Source of the DNA: Cardinalis cardinalis
Lineage: Eukaryota > Chordata > Aves > Passeriformes > Cardinalidae
Length of the DNA stretch: 64,000 bases
Direction: 5' to 3'
NCBI GenBank assembly: GCA_014549065.1
Contig: JACDOX010000386.1
Span: 401,063-465,062 of the forward strand
Under the pieces are notes generated by a model. That model did no database searches, had not been told where the DNA came from, and saw nothing but the letters and a program-made list of their open reading frames with translations. Numbering within the stretch: the stretch's first letter is position 1; every line of letters starts with the position of its first letter. Shown in pieces: positions 11,601-24,453 of the stretch. Both the position numbers and the translations under genes were made by a program.

Positions 11601-14600
11601 TCCAATTAAATATTCTACTAATTAACACATTGCAGCAAAAACTGACAATGCAATTGGCAATTAAACGTCATATGCCATTTCTATTTCTAAATGTATGTAA
11701 TAATTGTGTTTGTGCTCCCCAGTTCTGCAGTCTGTGTTATTAATATTAGAAATGCATACTAATCCCAAGACACCTGCCAGATATTACTGGATATCTGTGA
11801 TGGGCATTATGAGCATCAAATCTATTGCACTTACACACCAGATGCATTCTTAAGACAGGAATGTGTGTAAGCACACATCCTGATGAACTCTGCTGACCCA
11901 GCTTCCCTTTGATGAAATGCAGCCAGAATCTCTGCCGTTTACNTTCCCCATCTGAACTCCTTCCCTACAGGGACACCTTAAGTGAGAGTTACTCCTTTAA
12001 TAACTGGTTCCTTACAGCCATCACCTTAACCTGAACNCAGTGAATGGAACACAGCCATAACCACAGACTTTTCTGAGAGAGGCAGAGCATGATCTCAGAC
12101 CAGCATCTCAGGAAGACTAACCCAAAAATCCATTAAAAGAAGCTACAACATTAAGTTATTGCTGGGGCTGATCACAGAGCCCCTCCTCCTTATACCTACC
12201 CTGGGGTAAGNTCTCAGGTTTGCTACAGTAGTTCTCATGCACATGCCCCTGCTTTCCCTGCACAAGCGCTTCCTGGCAACCAATCCACAGGCTGCTGAAA
12301 AATACTTATTTGATTATATGATACAACAATCGCTCATTGGCCTTATTTCTCCTTGGAGAAGTGCATTTGAATGCACACTTCATCTGACATCATAATACCA
12401 ATTCACAGGGAAGAATTACCACTGGAGTTATCCACCTCTGGTAGAGTTAATTTAACTTGTGGTGTGATCCTCTCGAGACACCATTTCCTGCTATCTGCTT
12501 ATGAGTATATTTTTCAAAGGTACAAAAGGAACAGTGCAAAGGTATCATTGAAGGGATTTATGATGAATATGAGGTCGTGAGCAATCACTGTGTCCTGCTC
12601 CTGACCTTTCTGATAATTTACCACTTCACAACTCAGAGATATTTATGACATCCCCATTACCTAAGCCCATTTTCCCACTTCTAATTTGTATAAATCAGAA
12701 TGACTGTTATGCATCTGTCCTTCCATAGACATTATGACATTACTTCTAAAATATGTTAAATAAGGTAGCTAACAAATAACAAGCTCAATCTTTAACAAGT
12801 TCAGCTGCAAATCATTGTTGTATCTTCCATGCTTCAGAAAACAGTTTGTCCTGCCACAAGCAAGCCAGGGAGCTTGCATTCCTGAAAGAAATCTGTTTTT
12901 CTGTGTATATAAGAAGAAACACAGATACTTTTCAGATTCCAAACACCCCAACTCTGTTTTCAGCCCCTGCAGGCTTGGTAAGCCTGGTGAACCAGCTTTA
13001 CTTCTACATCCTTAAGCTTTCCACCTAGTTGCTATTCCCCCTCCATTTTCCTTCAGGACAGGATCCCTTCATCTTACACACCAAGTCTGACAGAACTGGT
13101 TATTTTAGCTATTGATATCCCACACAAGCTTCATGTTGAAGCTACAACAAATAAAAGTGCCAATTTCAAAGCCAGCNTGGCTTCAAGCCAGCATTTCTCC
13201 TGTGGGGTCTGACACAGAGCCACAGGATAAATCATGCTAGAGCGGAGCCCTGGTGTTTCCAGTCCAGCCTCCTGCCTGAAGTGGCATATGTCATGGAGGG
13301 TTCAAATCCTGAGCAAAAGTGAAGGAGATGNTGCAGCACTGCAGTGTGCTGGGAGTAAAAATACGCGATCCTACTGAACAGGCAGCAACTTTTAACAGAG
13401 ATGGATGTTTTGGTCAACCTCACCCTTTACNCAGCCCCTTTTGAGGCTCTGAAACAGACTTTGCATGGAGGTGCAGCTCTGGCTGAAAAGTAAATTGCTG
13501 ATAGGAAATACTGTGGGCTTCAGGCTGCTGATCTGGGGAGACTTTCAGAAATTGGCCTCATGCACCTTTGAGTGGTTTTCACCACAGTTATGCATTTGGA
13601 AATTTGTGCAACAACAGCAACGCTGTGCTTTTGCTATAGGTTGTCTTCTGACACTCTTTTGTCATAAAAAATGTTGGCTCTATCATCTGACCTCACCTTT
13701 CTCTGGCTGCTGCTTGAACCTTCACTGGTACAGAGCCTTAAGGACACACTGGCTTGCCTAGGACAGCTTCTTTCCTACAGAGGTGCATTAAAAAGCTCAT
13801 GAATTTTACTGGGTACTTATCATGTCCTCATGATATATTTGTCATTATTGTAACCTGAAATCTCATTTCCATGTCAATGGTTTTCAGATCTGTCTTAGTT
13901 ATGAAAAAGCCATAAATGGCTCTGTGTTTCCAAGTGCCTTTAGGAAACTTAAAGACTGAATCAGTCCAGGCTTTCATTCTCAAATGTGTCCTGCTGAGGC
14001 TTCAAATGGGTGCTATGTGTTCTCAGACTTGGTCCTTGACCACTGCCTACCTATACTGGTGCTTCAAAAGCATCACTTGATGTCTGAGCAAAGATCATGT
14101 CTGCAGGGAGAAAGCTCTACTGAGCTGATATTCAATTAGCTTTTTAATTAGGCAGACCATGAGAAAGACAAAGCCATCTCTCAGATCACTGTGTTTTTTC
14201 AACCAAGTCTGTTGGCAGCTCCCATAAAATCCAGCCTTTGGACACGATAAAAGCAAGACTCATACAGAACACCAGCTCAAAGTAAAATGAGTTCTCTTCT
14301 TTCATCAGTATCTTTGCAGCATGGCTGCCACAGAGCATTGGTATGAAAGAAAGTTCAGCAAAAGCAGCAACTTTATTTGCAATAGAGAATGTGAAAGGAA
14401 GAAAGATTCATTTCAACATTATGGCACTAATGTGCAAAACATTTTTAAGGGATAAACACTGACTGTATTTACAATTTCATATTTGAGTGCAATTTACTTC
14501 TGTTATTAATGGTCTAGGTAGTCACTCCTCCTGAGCCTTGANATCCATGTGTNTTAGCAACTATGACTTGCTGGATTTGTGTTCTGTACATAAAAATCTC

Positions 14601-17486
14601 CCCTGGAAGTCTAAGCTTCTGAAGAAACTCTTTTACGTTTGATCCCTGAATTTTCTCTTTCTATTTATCTTATTTCCCCTTTTGGAATGGTTGCATTTGG
14701 GAGATGCAAGTGCAAATCAAGCTTGCACCAAGCAGGTGTCATGCACTGAAGTAATCAGTTTGGAAAGACTGAACAGTGAGGTTAATAAAATAAATTAATA
14801 GCNCTGAAGCAAAGGAAAATCTAAAACAAACAAAAAAACCCCACAAACCCACATAGCCATTATGTTTATGTCTGCCATTTTAGACTGATTTCTTGCCTTT
14901 GAAATTAGTACTGGCTTTGCAGATATGGTTGTGGAGAAAGAAAGAACTGAAGTGTGCATGGCAATAAGGACAGGGTAAACACAGGATTCTGAATAGAGTT
15001 GGAAANACACGCCAAACTCCAGAACAGTGCCTCTTTCTACTAGGAAATTTAGGTCCAGCATGCAGTGCAGTGTCTCCATTGGAAAAATATGTTTAGTCCA
15101 AATAAAAAAAAACCAAAACCAACCAAATTTAATTAAATGTTATTGAGCTCAGGTTTCCACTTACCTTTGAGGCCAGAACTGAAGTGCTGTGTAATTTACA
15201 TGATTTACATTAGAGAGAACTTGGTGAAATGCTGGCCAAGAAAGTTTGCAGTCATGTAAAGAAAGGCCTTTTTTTCAAGCCTCTTTTTTTTTCAGTTGAG
15301 CTTATCATTAGGTGCTGCAAAGAAAGGGGTTTTCCTTCTTTATCAAACGCATTAAGTGAGACTGGGAGAATCCTTCCCTTGTTCTTGTTTTGCTTCACAC
15401 ATACACTGTAAGTCAGATCAGGAGTGTAAACAGCCCACATTGTTTCTAATGAATCCATGTGAATTTTATAATGAAACAGAAAAGGCTTGTTTTATTAATC
15501 AGGATAAAATCCTGACTTACTAAAATTGGCAATTCTGGTTTTAATCTACAGAGTAGAAATTGAAGTAATTTTACAAAGACAAGGATAATTACAGTATAAA
15601 ACTAAACAAGGAGGTCAGCAGCTTCTCACTCAAGCAAGTGAAAGCTGTTTTAGGCCTAAGCAGGTTAGATTTTAGAGGATGTTTCATTCCAATATTGTAC
15701 TAAGACCAATGATTTATTTCATCCAGGTCAACCATCCTTGCTGCCTTTGCTTGAAGAGCAGGGATCACATAGAAGGCTGCTTTCTTGCACATAGACACTG
15801 CACAGATGGATTTTTAAAATGCGTCAGAGATTGATTCCTAAAACCTACATCATTGCTTTCTTTGAAATCAAAACTCATCACCCACCTCTGAGCTGATATT
15901 CTATTAAAAATCTTGAAATTGCAAAGTCCTCCAAAGTCCTGTTTTCCATTCCATTACTTTTTAGCAAGCTGGCATGCTTAAGTAAGTTGTTTTGACATGC
16001 CTTTAGGAGGGTCTGCATATGCCACAAGGATGGGTTTATAACAAGTGTGATATTAATTTTCCTCAGTCTCAGCATGCCTGAAGAAGGAAAANCCAGAAAG
16101 AAGTGATGTGAGTTATCAGCATCACCACTCTTCACATGGGCTTTTATAAGAGAAACAGTTTCAGAGCCATATTGCCCTGCTCACATGATGCACCTCAGCA
16201 CTGGGGTGAGGGGAGAACGGGAGAGCAACATAATCTCAGGAGACCGAGATCCTCAGCCNTTTTGGGAAAGAGGATGCTGGTTTTGGCTCTCCAAAGGACT
16301 AGTGCATGAAAGCCTGGTTACAAGGAAAAGTGCAGTCCTTTGGTGACAGTTGAGGGACCTATAGCNCCTCAAACAAATATATGGTTAAAAGGCGTCCAGA
16401 TACGAGAAAATAATCCTGCTCTGTTAATACATTTTAAATATGTCTAGTCCCTATACCTCAGTGTCAAGCTCTGCCAGAGACTTTGTGCCCTGGCCCCTGC
16501 AGAGAAGGAACAAAAAAGTCTAATATCTCTCTACCTTTCAGAATCAGGAAAAATCATCAGCCCCTGAAAAGACCTTCACAGACCAACTGATACATAGGTG
16601 TCTGTTTTACACTTAGAATCGTAGCTGAAGAAAGGAACACAAAGGGGAAACAAAAAGAGAAAGAAAAGAAACTAATAACATTGTCAAAGTCTAATGCCAA
16701 GTTCATTGAGTCAGACTAGAATTTGTAACTTTTGTGCAGAATCCTTAAATAGCAGCCATGTCATGAACCTACTACAGTAATTTTGCCACTATTTCTTCAG
16801 GCAAAGAAGAATCAGCAACATAACCTGTTACCATCTAGAGGTGTGATACATACCAAGAATATGATTCCAGGCCCAGATGGGTAATTTTGTCTTCCTCCAT
16901 GCCTTCACTTGTAAAAACCCTAAGGACTTAATATTTTAGAAAAATTGAGTTTTCCTATTTATCATGCATGGTGTTTACATTGCTAGGCAGAAGATACTGC
17001 AGGCAGGTAAAAGGAAGATCCTAGCCTTTCGGTGTCACATTTATCTGAGCTAAATTATTGCATTGCTATAATCTTTACAGGGCAAGGACATACAGTAGCA
17101 GAAAGATGTAGTTGTTTATGGGACTCTAATGATGACCAGTTCAAGTTAAATCAAAAAATCAGAGAGTACAGTGTATTGCTAGTTCTTTGACAACATTTCC
17201 CAAGCTGCTTGCTAGCTTTGAGCAACATATCTTCTGTGTCTGACTAGGAGCAGAAGGAAAAGCCTTACATATTTCTGTGCTAGAGGTAAGCAAGATTAGA
17301 TCCAGAGGTTGTGTTTCTTTTCTAAAAGGTTATACCCCTTCTTCAACTCAGCCTTCCCTGTAGAAACAATGATGCTGGCTGTACCACAAACAGACCTCTA
17401 CAGCTTAACTCAAGCTCCAGCTGTTTAAATGGTTTAAGCTTTTTTTTAATAGAAAAAAAAACCCCTCAAACAAACAACTAAATAGC
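8617..17486. other. No gene recognised; AT-rich sequence
   Basis: Nearly 9 kb without a repeat family or gene that I can name. Open frames are all around 105 codons or fewer. A minus-strand frame of 105 codons (10244-10561) has a fairly protein-like composition but no motif that I can assign. The part from about 11560 to 11860 is AT-rich, nearly free of CpG and rich in ATTA-type homeodomain cores, so it is a candidate conserved non-coding element (inference only). A stretch near 13240-13300 faintly recalls a CR1 3' end in minus orientation, but too weakly to call. Confidence 0.5.
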
Positions 17487-17510
17487 TAATAATAATAATA
17501 ATAATAATAA
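17487..17510. repeat. (TAA)8 microsatellite
   Basis: Eight uninterrupted TAA units, 24 bases, preceded by an A-rich stretch of poly-A and CAAA-like sequence. Uninterrupted units of this length are usually polymorphic in birds. Confidence 0.95.
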
Positions 17511-20500
17511 CAACACCAAGCAAAAGAGGAGTACCATCTACTCTATTTGGAAGCCTTTTTGGTTGCACTTGTTGCAACTTGAGGTCAATTTAAATATGAG
17601 CAGAAAGAGCCAGAAAGGTAATGGGTCCCAAGGGTAGTGAATATGCATGGCATATATTAATCCTCCAATTTTCTTAAGGACTAAAATCCACCAGGGAGCA
17701 CAAATTCCACCTTTGGCTCTGCTGTGAATTTAGGGTGAACAGTGAGCCTTGATGCGTGCAGCAAGAGGGGCATGGAAATGATCCAGCACCCCTGCCTTCA
17801 TCCTGTTCCAGCAGAATAGAAATGGGAAAAGTTAAGACAGTCCAAGGCACTGGGATGAGTGCAGTTTCTGCTCCAAACAGCCTTGGTATGCCCAACTGGC
17901 CACAGTAGCCTCATGGAAGTGTCTGCACAGACAGCGAAAACCTGACCTGTATCATCTGTCTTGAGAATATTGGTTATTTTGTTTGGTTGGTTTGAGGCTT
18001 GTTAGTTCTTTTGTTTCTTTTGTTTTGCTTTTTCCAAATTCAAAATCTTTTATGTGTCTTGCATGATCAAGGTGGCTATATGAGCATGAATTTAATGAAA
18101 AGAAGACTATGGCAATTTATCCAAGTCTCTTGCTGAGAACAGCAGCAAAATGCAGAATGAGGATGCTAAAGTTGAGTCTATGAGGCCTTCAATACACAAG
18201 TTAATAGCTCATCAGTAAACCACTGTTGGCAGATCATGAATGGGGTTGCCTGTGGTGAAATTTGGTGCCAACAGGTAAGAACAGTAGCTTTAAAATGGTT
18301 GCTTTTATCTGGGGAGCGCTGCTGTCAAAAGCTGTTTCTGACAAAAGCTATTTCTGTCAAAACAGAGGCTACACAGTTACATAGGCATTTGGACAAGATT
18401 TTATTATTATTTCTCTTTGCTGAAGCTTTATTTCATGTTCCTGTTCTTGGAACTGAAATCTTTCCAGTTTTCTTAGAAAAGAAATAAAAAATTGTAGTTA
18501 AAAAATAAGGGATTTAAATTTGAAAAAGCAAGGTGTAGCATCAGGAAGTCTCCAGTGAGCTCCCCCACCTTCTGTTTTCCTGAGGCTCTCAGGACCCTGG
18601 GAGATAGATGTGTCATGAATATACAAAGTGGGTCCTCTCTGTTGTGTGTAGAAAGTAATCCTGTGCTCAGCCAGCACAGCAAGCAGTGCTGCTCTGTCAC
18701 TGTATTCATAGCAAGCAAGACACTGAATAAAGCTATCAGCTGTGCCACTTACACAGCACGGACCTCTCAGTATGTTACCATTTCTATCTCTAGAACAGAA
18801 AAAAACAGACTACAAAACATGAATTTCAATCTGTTCATATTTTTGAAGCTTTTTTATTTTCAGTTACCAGAAGAAAGCCCCTATGTGAGAACAAATTTCT
18901 CTTTCATTAGATTGCATTACTGGCAGCAAGAGCAGTTCTCCTGGGCACAGATCTTTCGCCAGCTTTGGTTCATCCAGGAAGATAAACCTGCAGCCACCCA
19001 CCTGTCCCCTCCCTGGTTCCTGATGGAAAGACAAGGCTGGCATCTTGACTCCCACCACCAGCTCCTGTCCCTCTCCCTGTGCTGCACTCTCATGCCCNCC
19101 GCTTGCCACCAACCCATTGTCAGGCGTCAGAGCAAGGATCTGCCTGTGGAAAGGATCCATTGCTGACAGGGAACAGAAAACAGGGAACAGATCTGGATCT
19201 CAAAGAAATTAAGGCAGAAGGGAAAAAAGGACTTAATTCAACAACAGCTCATATGACAAGGGTCTGAAGGATTGAAGAAAATCACTCCTGAATGCTGCCA
19301 TCTGCCTTGGGGCTACACAGGACCATGGATTTCACCTAAGAGAAGGCACTTCCAGTCACAATAGTGCAGGTCGAGAGGGTCATAAGATACAGCAAAATGT
19401 GAGCAAAGACAACTCCTCGCACACTCAGATTGTCCCAATTCCCTCACATGTTTAACCTGAGACAGGAGTCGGCCTCTGCTGAGTACAGGCTGCTTGGTGG
19501 GGCACAACTGCTTCAGGTGAAGCAAAGAGGGTAATGCAAGAGTTGCCACAGCAGCAAAGACTGAAATTCTGTGCAAAACATGACACAGGAAGAGAGTGCC
19601 TTTCCTAATGACAGGTCAGTGCTTCTCACCATGTGTCCAAACACCCTTGGGCTGTCGGTCTGTTGACAGTAGTAGCCTGCACATGTATTNGGCTGCATAA
19701 GCTGAAGGCTCTCCCATCCCACCAAAGGAAAGCTCATCTATATCCCTGGTCCTACAGCTGAGGTTTACCTGCCTGGCTCCAAGTGCTTTCCCGGTTACAC
19801 TGTACGTAATTCAGATTTGCTTCACTGCTTTGCGCCATGGATGATGATTAAAAGAGCAAGCCATCCTCTTCTTTTGTCAGCATGTAGTGTATTTCATCTC
19901 CCATTATCTCATAAAGTGACAGTTTGATTATAATGTAATTACTTTTTTTAGTGAACCTAGAGCATAATTTTATTTCCAGATGGGTTTATGCTTCTTATAT
20001 TTAAGCTCATTAGAAACAAGTAGGCTGCAGAGGAAAAATACAAAGTAAGCTGCCTCTTTCCTTTAAAAGGTGTACATTTTGAAAGACCTACATTGTGAGG
20101 GTAAAGATACCAACGTCACATGGTAGAAAAGATTAATTTCAAACATGAGAGCACAAATGAGCTTGAGAGCCCTTTAAGGCATTTACATGGAAATTGAAAG
20201 AATAAATGTTTAATTTTCATTGCTTGGAATTTGGTAAAAGCTAACAGGCTGAATAGATTCAATATCCAAGAATCAAGAGTAGNGATCAGCAAAGGGCTGC
20301 AGACAACCATGGCAGGGACAGTGCCAGTTCAGAAATTGGTGAAATGCAAGTCTTTTTATACANTCAAGTCTCTAAGCCTCCTGTGGCTGGGTACTTGCCA
20401 AGGAGCTTGTTTGCAAGTCAAGTATTATTTGTTGATGCTAAGAAGCACAAGCTGATACATTTTGCCAAAACATGTGACAAGAAAATCCATGTAAATCAGT

Positions 20501-21337
20501 AGTGCTTTGCTACAGAAACTGTGGTTCCTCTCTGAAAACTGTCTTAGTAAAATGGCACCCTGGGGCTTCCTGTTTATTGCATCCCAGTAACATCCAAATC
20601 AAACATGATTAGCTCAGATGCATGCGATAATGATTCTTTTAACTGCTGCTTCTATGAAAATAGAAATAAAATTGTGCAGTCAAGATATGCTATCTGGCTT
20701 ACACATTGGCAGCATAGATCCTACAACTTCTATTTAGTCAANAATCCGATTTATGACTCACAATACAGTTTCTTTTCCATCATCCTATTTGCAGTTTATT
20801 GGTAGTTTTGGGAAAAAATACATCCATAAGAAAAAAAAAAAGTAATGCCAAAGCAAACACATTTACTTATCCCAAAATTGAAATCAGATCCTCATAAGGG
20901 CCCATTTATTTAGCAATGCTTTTACATCTGCCCAGGCATTTGCTAATGCATCTCTTCTGTCCCAGCTAAGGTGCAAGGCAGTTGCACTTTGTTGATAAAA
21001 CATTTTCTTCTGAAGAAGAAATTACTTAAATAAGAACCAATAGCATTGAACATTTTACAGTATGGATGTAAGACAGAAGCAAGTGATACCTTGAATATAA
21101 ACACTTCTCATTGTCACTTTGCCATGTGTGACACTGCCTGTGTGGCTGGATAATAGTGACATTTGAAATCTGTGACTTGTGTAATTGTTGGTACCACTGA
21201 CAAGACTGCAGCCTTGGAACAAGGGTCCTGCTGCTGAAAACACCATTTTGTTCCTTGCAACACCTCAGGCCTCTTCCTCTTTGACCAGAGGTTGCTTCAA
21301 AACATATTTGCTGAAAATAAGCAGATCATTGCTTTAG

Positions 21338-21338
<1 letters not shown>
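17511..21338. other. No gene recognised
   Basis: This contains the longest open frame of the window, 203 codons at 18555-19166 (+). The translation has no recognisable domain, its composition drifts along its length, and the reverse strand over the same bases is also open (18864-19160), which points to a chance frame. The section from about 19780 to 19960 is low in CpG with ATTA cores and could be conserved non-coding sequence, but this cannot be shown here. Confidence 0.5.
18323..18363. repeat. 16-bp tandem repeat, 2.5 copies
   Basis: Units TGTCAAAAGCTGTTTC (18323-18338) and TGACAAAAGCTATTTC (18339-18354) differ at two positions. They are followed by a partial third copy, TGTCAAAAC (18355-18363). 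This is a local duplication with no coding context. Confidence 0.9.
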
Positions 21339-21339
<1 letters not shown>

Positions 21340-21371
<32 letters not shown>

Positions 21372-21429
21372 AATCTAAAATATCCAATCTCCAGGATATC
21401 CAATCCAACCCTGNNNNNNNNNNNNNNNN

Positions 21430-21479
<50 letters not shown>

Positions 21480-21498
21480 CCAAATATATATTTGGAAA
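21340..21498. repeat. (TA)n microsatellite interrupted by an assembly gap
   Basis: A TA run at 21340-21369 is followed by a 44-base spacer with three copies of a TATCCAATC-like unit. Then come sixteen N bases (21414-21429), a second AT run (21430-21476) and a perfect 22-base palindrome at 21477-21498 (TTTCCAAATAT and its complement). The N run sits at the edge of the second AT tract, so the true length of this region is unknown. Two short frames that read as Tyr-Ile repeats are produced by the dinucleotide and are not genes. Confidence 0.92.
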
Positions 21499-24083
21499 AA
21501 GGTTCCTTTTTTCCAAAGTGTTCTGGCCTCACTTCCCCATATTTTCAAGTTTTAGGCTGCTGATAAGCCACCTAATCTGATGAAACAAGAATATCATCTG
21601 CTTTTCATGCAATATCTGTCCAGCAGTTCTCTTGGGACACTTTAAACTAGCATGTAAGATTTTGATTTTCCAGGCACGTATTCTGCCTTATTCCATTGCC
21701 TTGCCACAGACCTCAGCATACCAACTTAATTGTTCATTTGTCTGGGCCTGTCAATTCCTCCATTTCTGCACTCCCACTTCGGTATGAGCCTTCTGTCAGG
21801 AAAACTCAGAGATTATCACATAGCACAACATCATTTATTTAGTCTATCAAACANGAACTATTGATTGAATGAGCTTGTTCACTAGCAAACCTGCAACATT
21901 ATTTTAGCAAGAAATAGCTTAGCTCTGCATAAGAACTGGACCCTAGGAATTTAGATAAAAGGTTTGAAACACTACTGCTTTGCTGTTACCATTGAAGTGA
22001 AAAAATTAACACTATAATAACAAAACCTAGACAAGTTGAAAAAACAAAAGGGGAAATCATCTGAGATAAAAATTAGATATAAAACCAGATTATATTAACA
22101 GTCCCTGAGGGTGTCATGAAAGCTTTTGAATAGATGAAGCATTTCTACTAATTACAGTGAAATGTACAAATCCTGTCAACTGCAGGTTTGCCACAAAATA
22201 TCTTTTTCTAAAGAAAGGACAACTGAATTTTTTTTTAAACNAAATCATTATTTTGTTTAAGAGACCAGTATCTGCATACCAGAAAAGCTTTTTTTATGGT
22301 ATTTTCAACACTTAAGATATAAACCAAAATAAATTTTAAATTTTTTTTNGTAGCCCCGCCCACCCCAAACAACCGATTCCCTTCCTCCTCAACCACTGAG
22401 ATGAGCAGTGTTCGTAGATGAGCCAGAGACCATCAGAAAGCCAGTATCACTATTGAAATCACCTTATTTAAAAGCAAAGCAACTGGAGGAGGTCAAAGTT
22501 CAAATACCATAATTGTGGACATTCAAATTTCATTTTAAGGTCCACAGGAAGACTTAAAACCTTTTCCCTGTAGAGACACCCAGACTCCACTTTCCTTTTG
22601 TTTCTCTTTTGTGACATATTTTGGCTATTAATCGATGCTGAGGCATCAGACCTTTTCCTGTTCTCCCGTAAGAGGTCACTGAACAGCCCGACGACAGGAG
22701 GCTATGGCTGTAGAGTTCCCAAATTCACAAAATAAAGATTTTGCAGAGGAAAGCCATAGATGGGAATGGATAAGGAGTGATGAAGTTGGGATCCTCCTCT
22801 TTATCCAACACCATACAGCAGCTCTTGAATTCAACTTGTCTGACTTTTGCCCACCTTCCAGAAGTATGAGTCATAGTCGAAGTTGTCTCCTCATGTATTT
22901 AACTATTTATTTCTTTAGTTTTGTTCCAGGCTAAAAAAGAACTGAACTAAGAATTACAATAATCAGGGCAAAAAGAACATTTGAAAGAAGAACTTATGAA
23001 AATTTCTGTTTTGAAAGTGCAAAGGATGCATTTTAATTAAGGCCACAACATCAGTCCTTCAGAAGATAATCTAAAGCAGCCTTCAGCTTCTTCACGTTAG
23101 TGTAATATGAGAAACTTATTCACAAGTGGCAAAGAAGTAGGTAATTTTGCTGTTGTGTTTCTCCAAACTCAGAATTGGTCCAGAGGTCAAAGTGTTATAC
23201 AACTGAGAAGCCATCAAGATGGCGACAGTTTTACAAAACAAAACGCTGAAGTTTCTGTAAAAAACAGCTCTGTCAAAACAGAAAAAAAAAGTCAAGAGTT
23301 TTATAATATGACTACATTAAGAAGATTTTTTAAATCAATACATGATATGCAGCCTACTTAATGCAATTTGAGAAAATTTTAACTGGATTATACCTTGGCA
23401 TGATGACCTGTTAGGTCATTTTAAACTCATTTTTTATCTGTCCAAATAATGAACTCTAGAAGATTAAGAAATTAGCACTTTTGAGTATGTTTTAGTACAA
23501 TCAAAGACTTCCTGAGAGGAGACTATTGTACTGAAATTGTCAAAATCCTGTCTGGATAATCATATAGACAAGAACAGCCCTAAGAATTGCTATCTATCTG
23601 CTAGTTTTCTCTGACAGGATAAAATAAGGCACAGACAAGGTGCTAAAAGAAATGCAAACAGTCATTGCCATTAATGAAAAAGCTTATCCCAAAATAATTG
23701 AAAGAATCTAGGAAAAAAGTAAAGTAATTAAAACAACTACAAACAACTATAAAGCAAAGAAAATAGAAATCTGTAGGATGTCATTTAAAATATAGGTAAA
23801 TATCTTATTTTCCACGAGCAATTGTTGACTGTTCCTCATTTTCAGTCATAAATGATTGATGTCTTTGAATTGTACTCTTTTCTGNGTGTGTCAAAATCTT
23901 CATTCCGTGCTTTTGTTTTGATCTTTAGGGGAGATGTATGTGCAAATCCCAGCATATCTGTTCCCTCTGGCTTGCACTTCCACAGACAGAGAGCAGAGGN
24001 GAAAGATAATTAAGAGCCAACCTGACCCATCCTGCTGGAAGGGAGGAGCCTATCATACACGTGTCAGATTCCACAGGCTCATG
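21499..24083. other. No gene recognised
   Basis: AT-rich sequence. Frames of 76 codons (22704-22934) and 84 codons (23107-23361) on the plus strand have no recognisable domain. A GC-box-like CCCCGCCCACC lies near 22354 but stands alone in AT-rich sequence. An everted pair of nuclear-receptor half-sites at 23404-23418 is listed separately. Confidence 0.5.
23404..23418. promoter_or_regulatory. Possible everted nuclear-receptor element (ER3)
   Basis: TGACCT and AGGTCA, both perfect consensus half-sites, are separated by three bases (GTT). Everted repeats of AGGTCA are bound by some nuclear receptor dimers. With no promoter or gene nearby this may well be a chance match. Confidence 0.2.
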
Positions 24084-24453
24084 TGTTGCAGACATCTTTC
24101 ATGAGAAATCCTTTCTTAGGATTTCTGAGAGCTGCAGTTTCAGCGACAAATGTAAACANTNNTTATCTGCTGCTGTGGAATGCAAACAGGTGCATCTGTG
24201 ATTGGCCCATCCTGGGTGTTTATGGTTGATGGCCAATGAAGGACTGAGCTCTCTGAGACAGAGCTNTGTTGTTTTGTCTTCTATGCGATTCTATTCTTAG
24301 CTTAGCAGCCTCTTGGAGAAACTTCTCTCCCTTTCCTTTCTCTTTCTAATATAATGNAATATATATATATATAAGATAATAAATCAAGCCTTCTGATGGA
24401 GTCAAGGCTCTCGTCTCTCTCTCATCCTGGAAACCCTCCTGAANACTACCACA
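24084..24453 (+). mobile_element. Solo LTR of an endogenous retrovirus, class II-like
   Basis: A 370-base LTR beginning TGTTGCAGAC and ending CTACCACA, flanked on both sides by the identical six bases CTCATG (24078-24083 and 24454-24459). A 6-bp target-site duplication is typical of class II (ERVK-like) avian retroviruses. Internally I recognise the block TCTGCTGCTGTGGAATGCAA, a CCAAT-like stretch (ATTGGCCCAT near 24201), a TA-rich segment, the polyadenylation signal AATAAA (24378-24383) and a CTCGTCTCT run in U5. No gag, pol or env remains, so the internal region was lost by recombination between the two LTRs. The intact duplication shows that the insertion was simple. Family assignment is by recalled resemblance to a common passerine LTR. 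Confidence 0.9.

Noticed and set aside
13240..13300. Faint CR1 3'-end resemblance and a GGTTCAAATCC tRNA B-box-like motif
   Set aside because: The CR1 blocks are too few and out of register. No A box, acceptor stem or cloverleaf fits around the B-box-like motif.
18555..19166. Longest open frame, 203 codons, plus strand
   Set aside because: No recognisable domain, the opposite strand is also open over its second half, and about one frame of this length is expected by chance in 64 kb.
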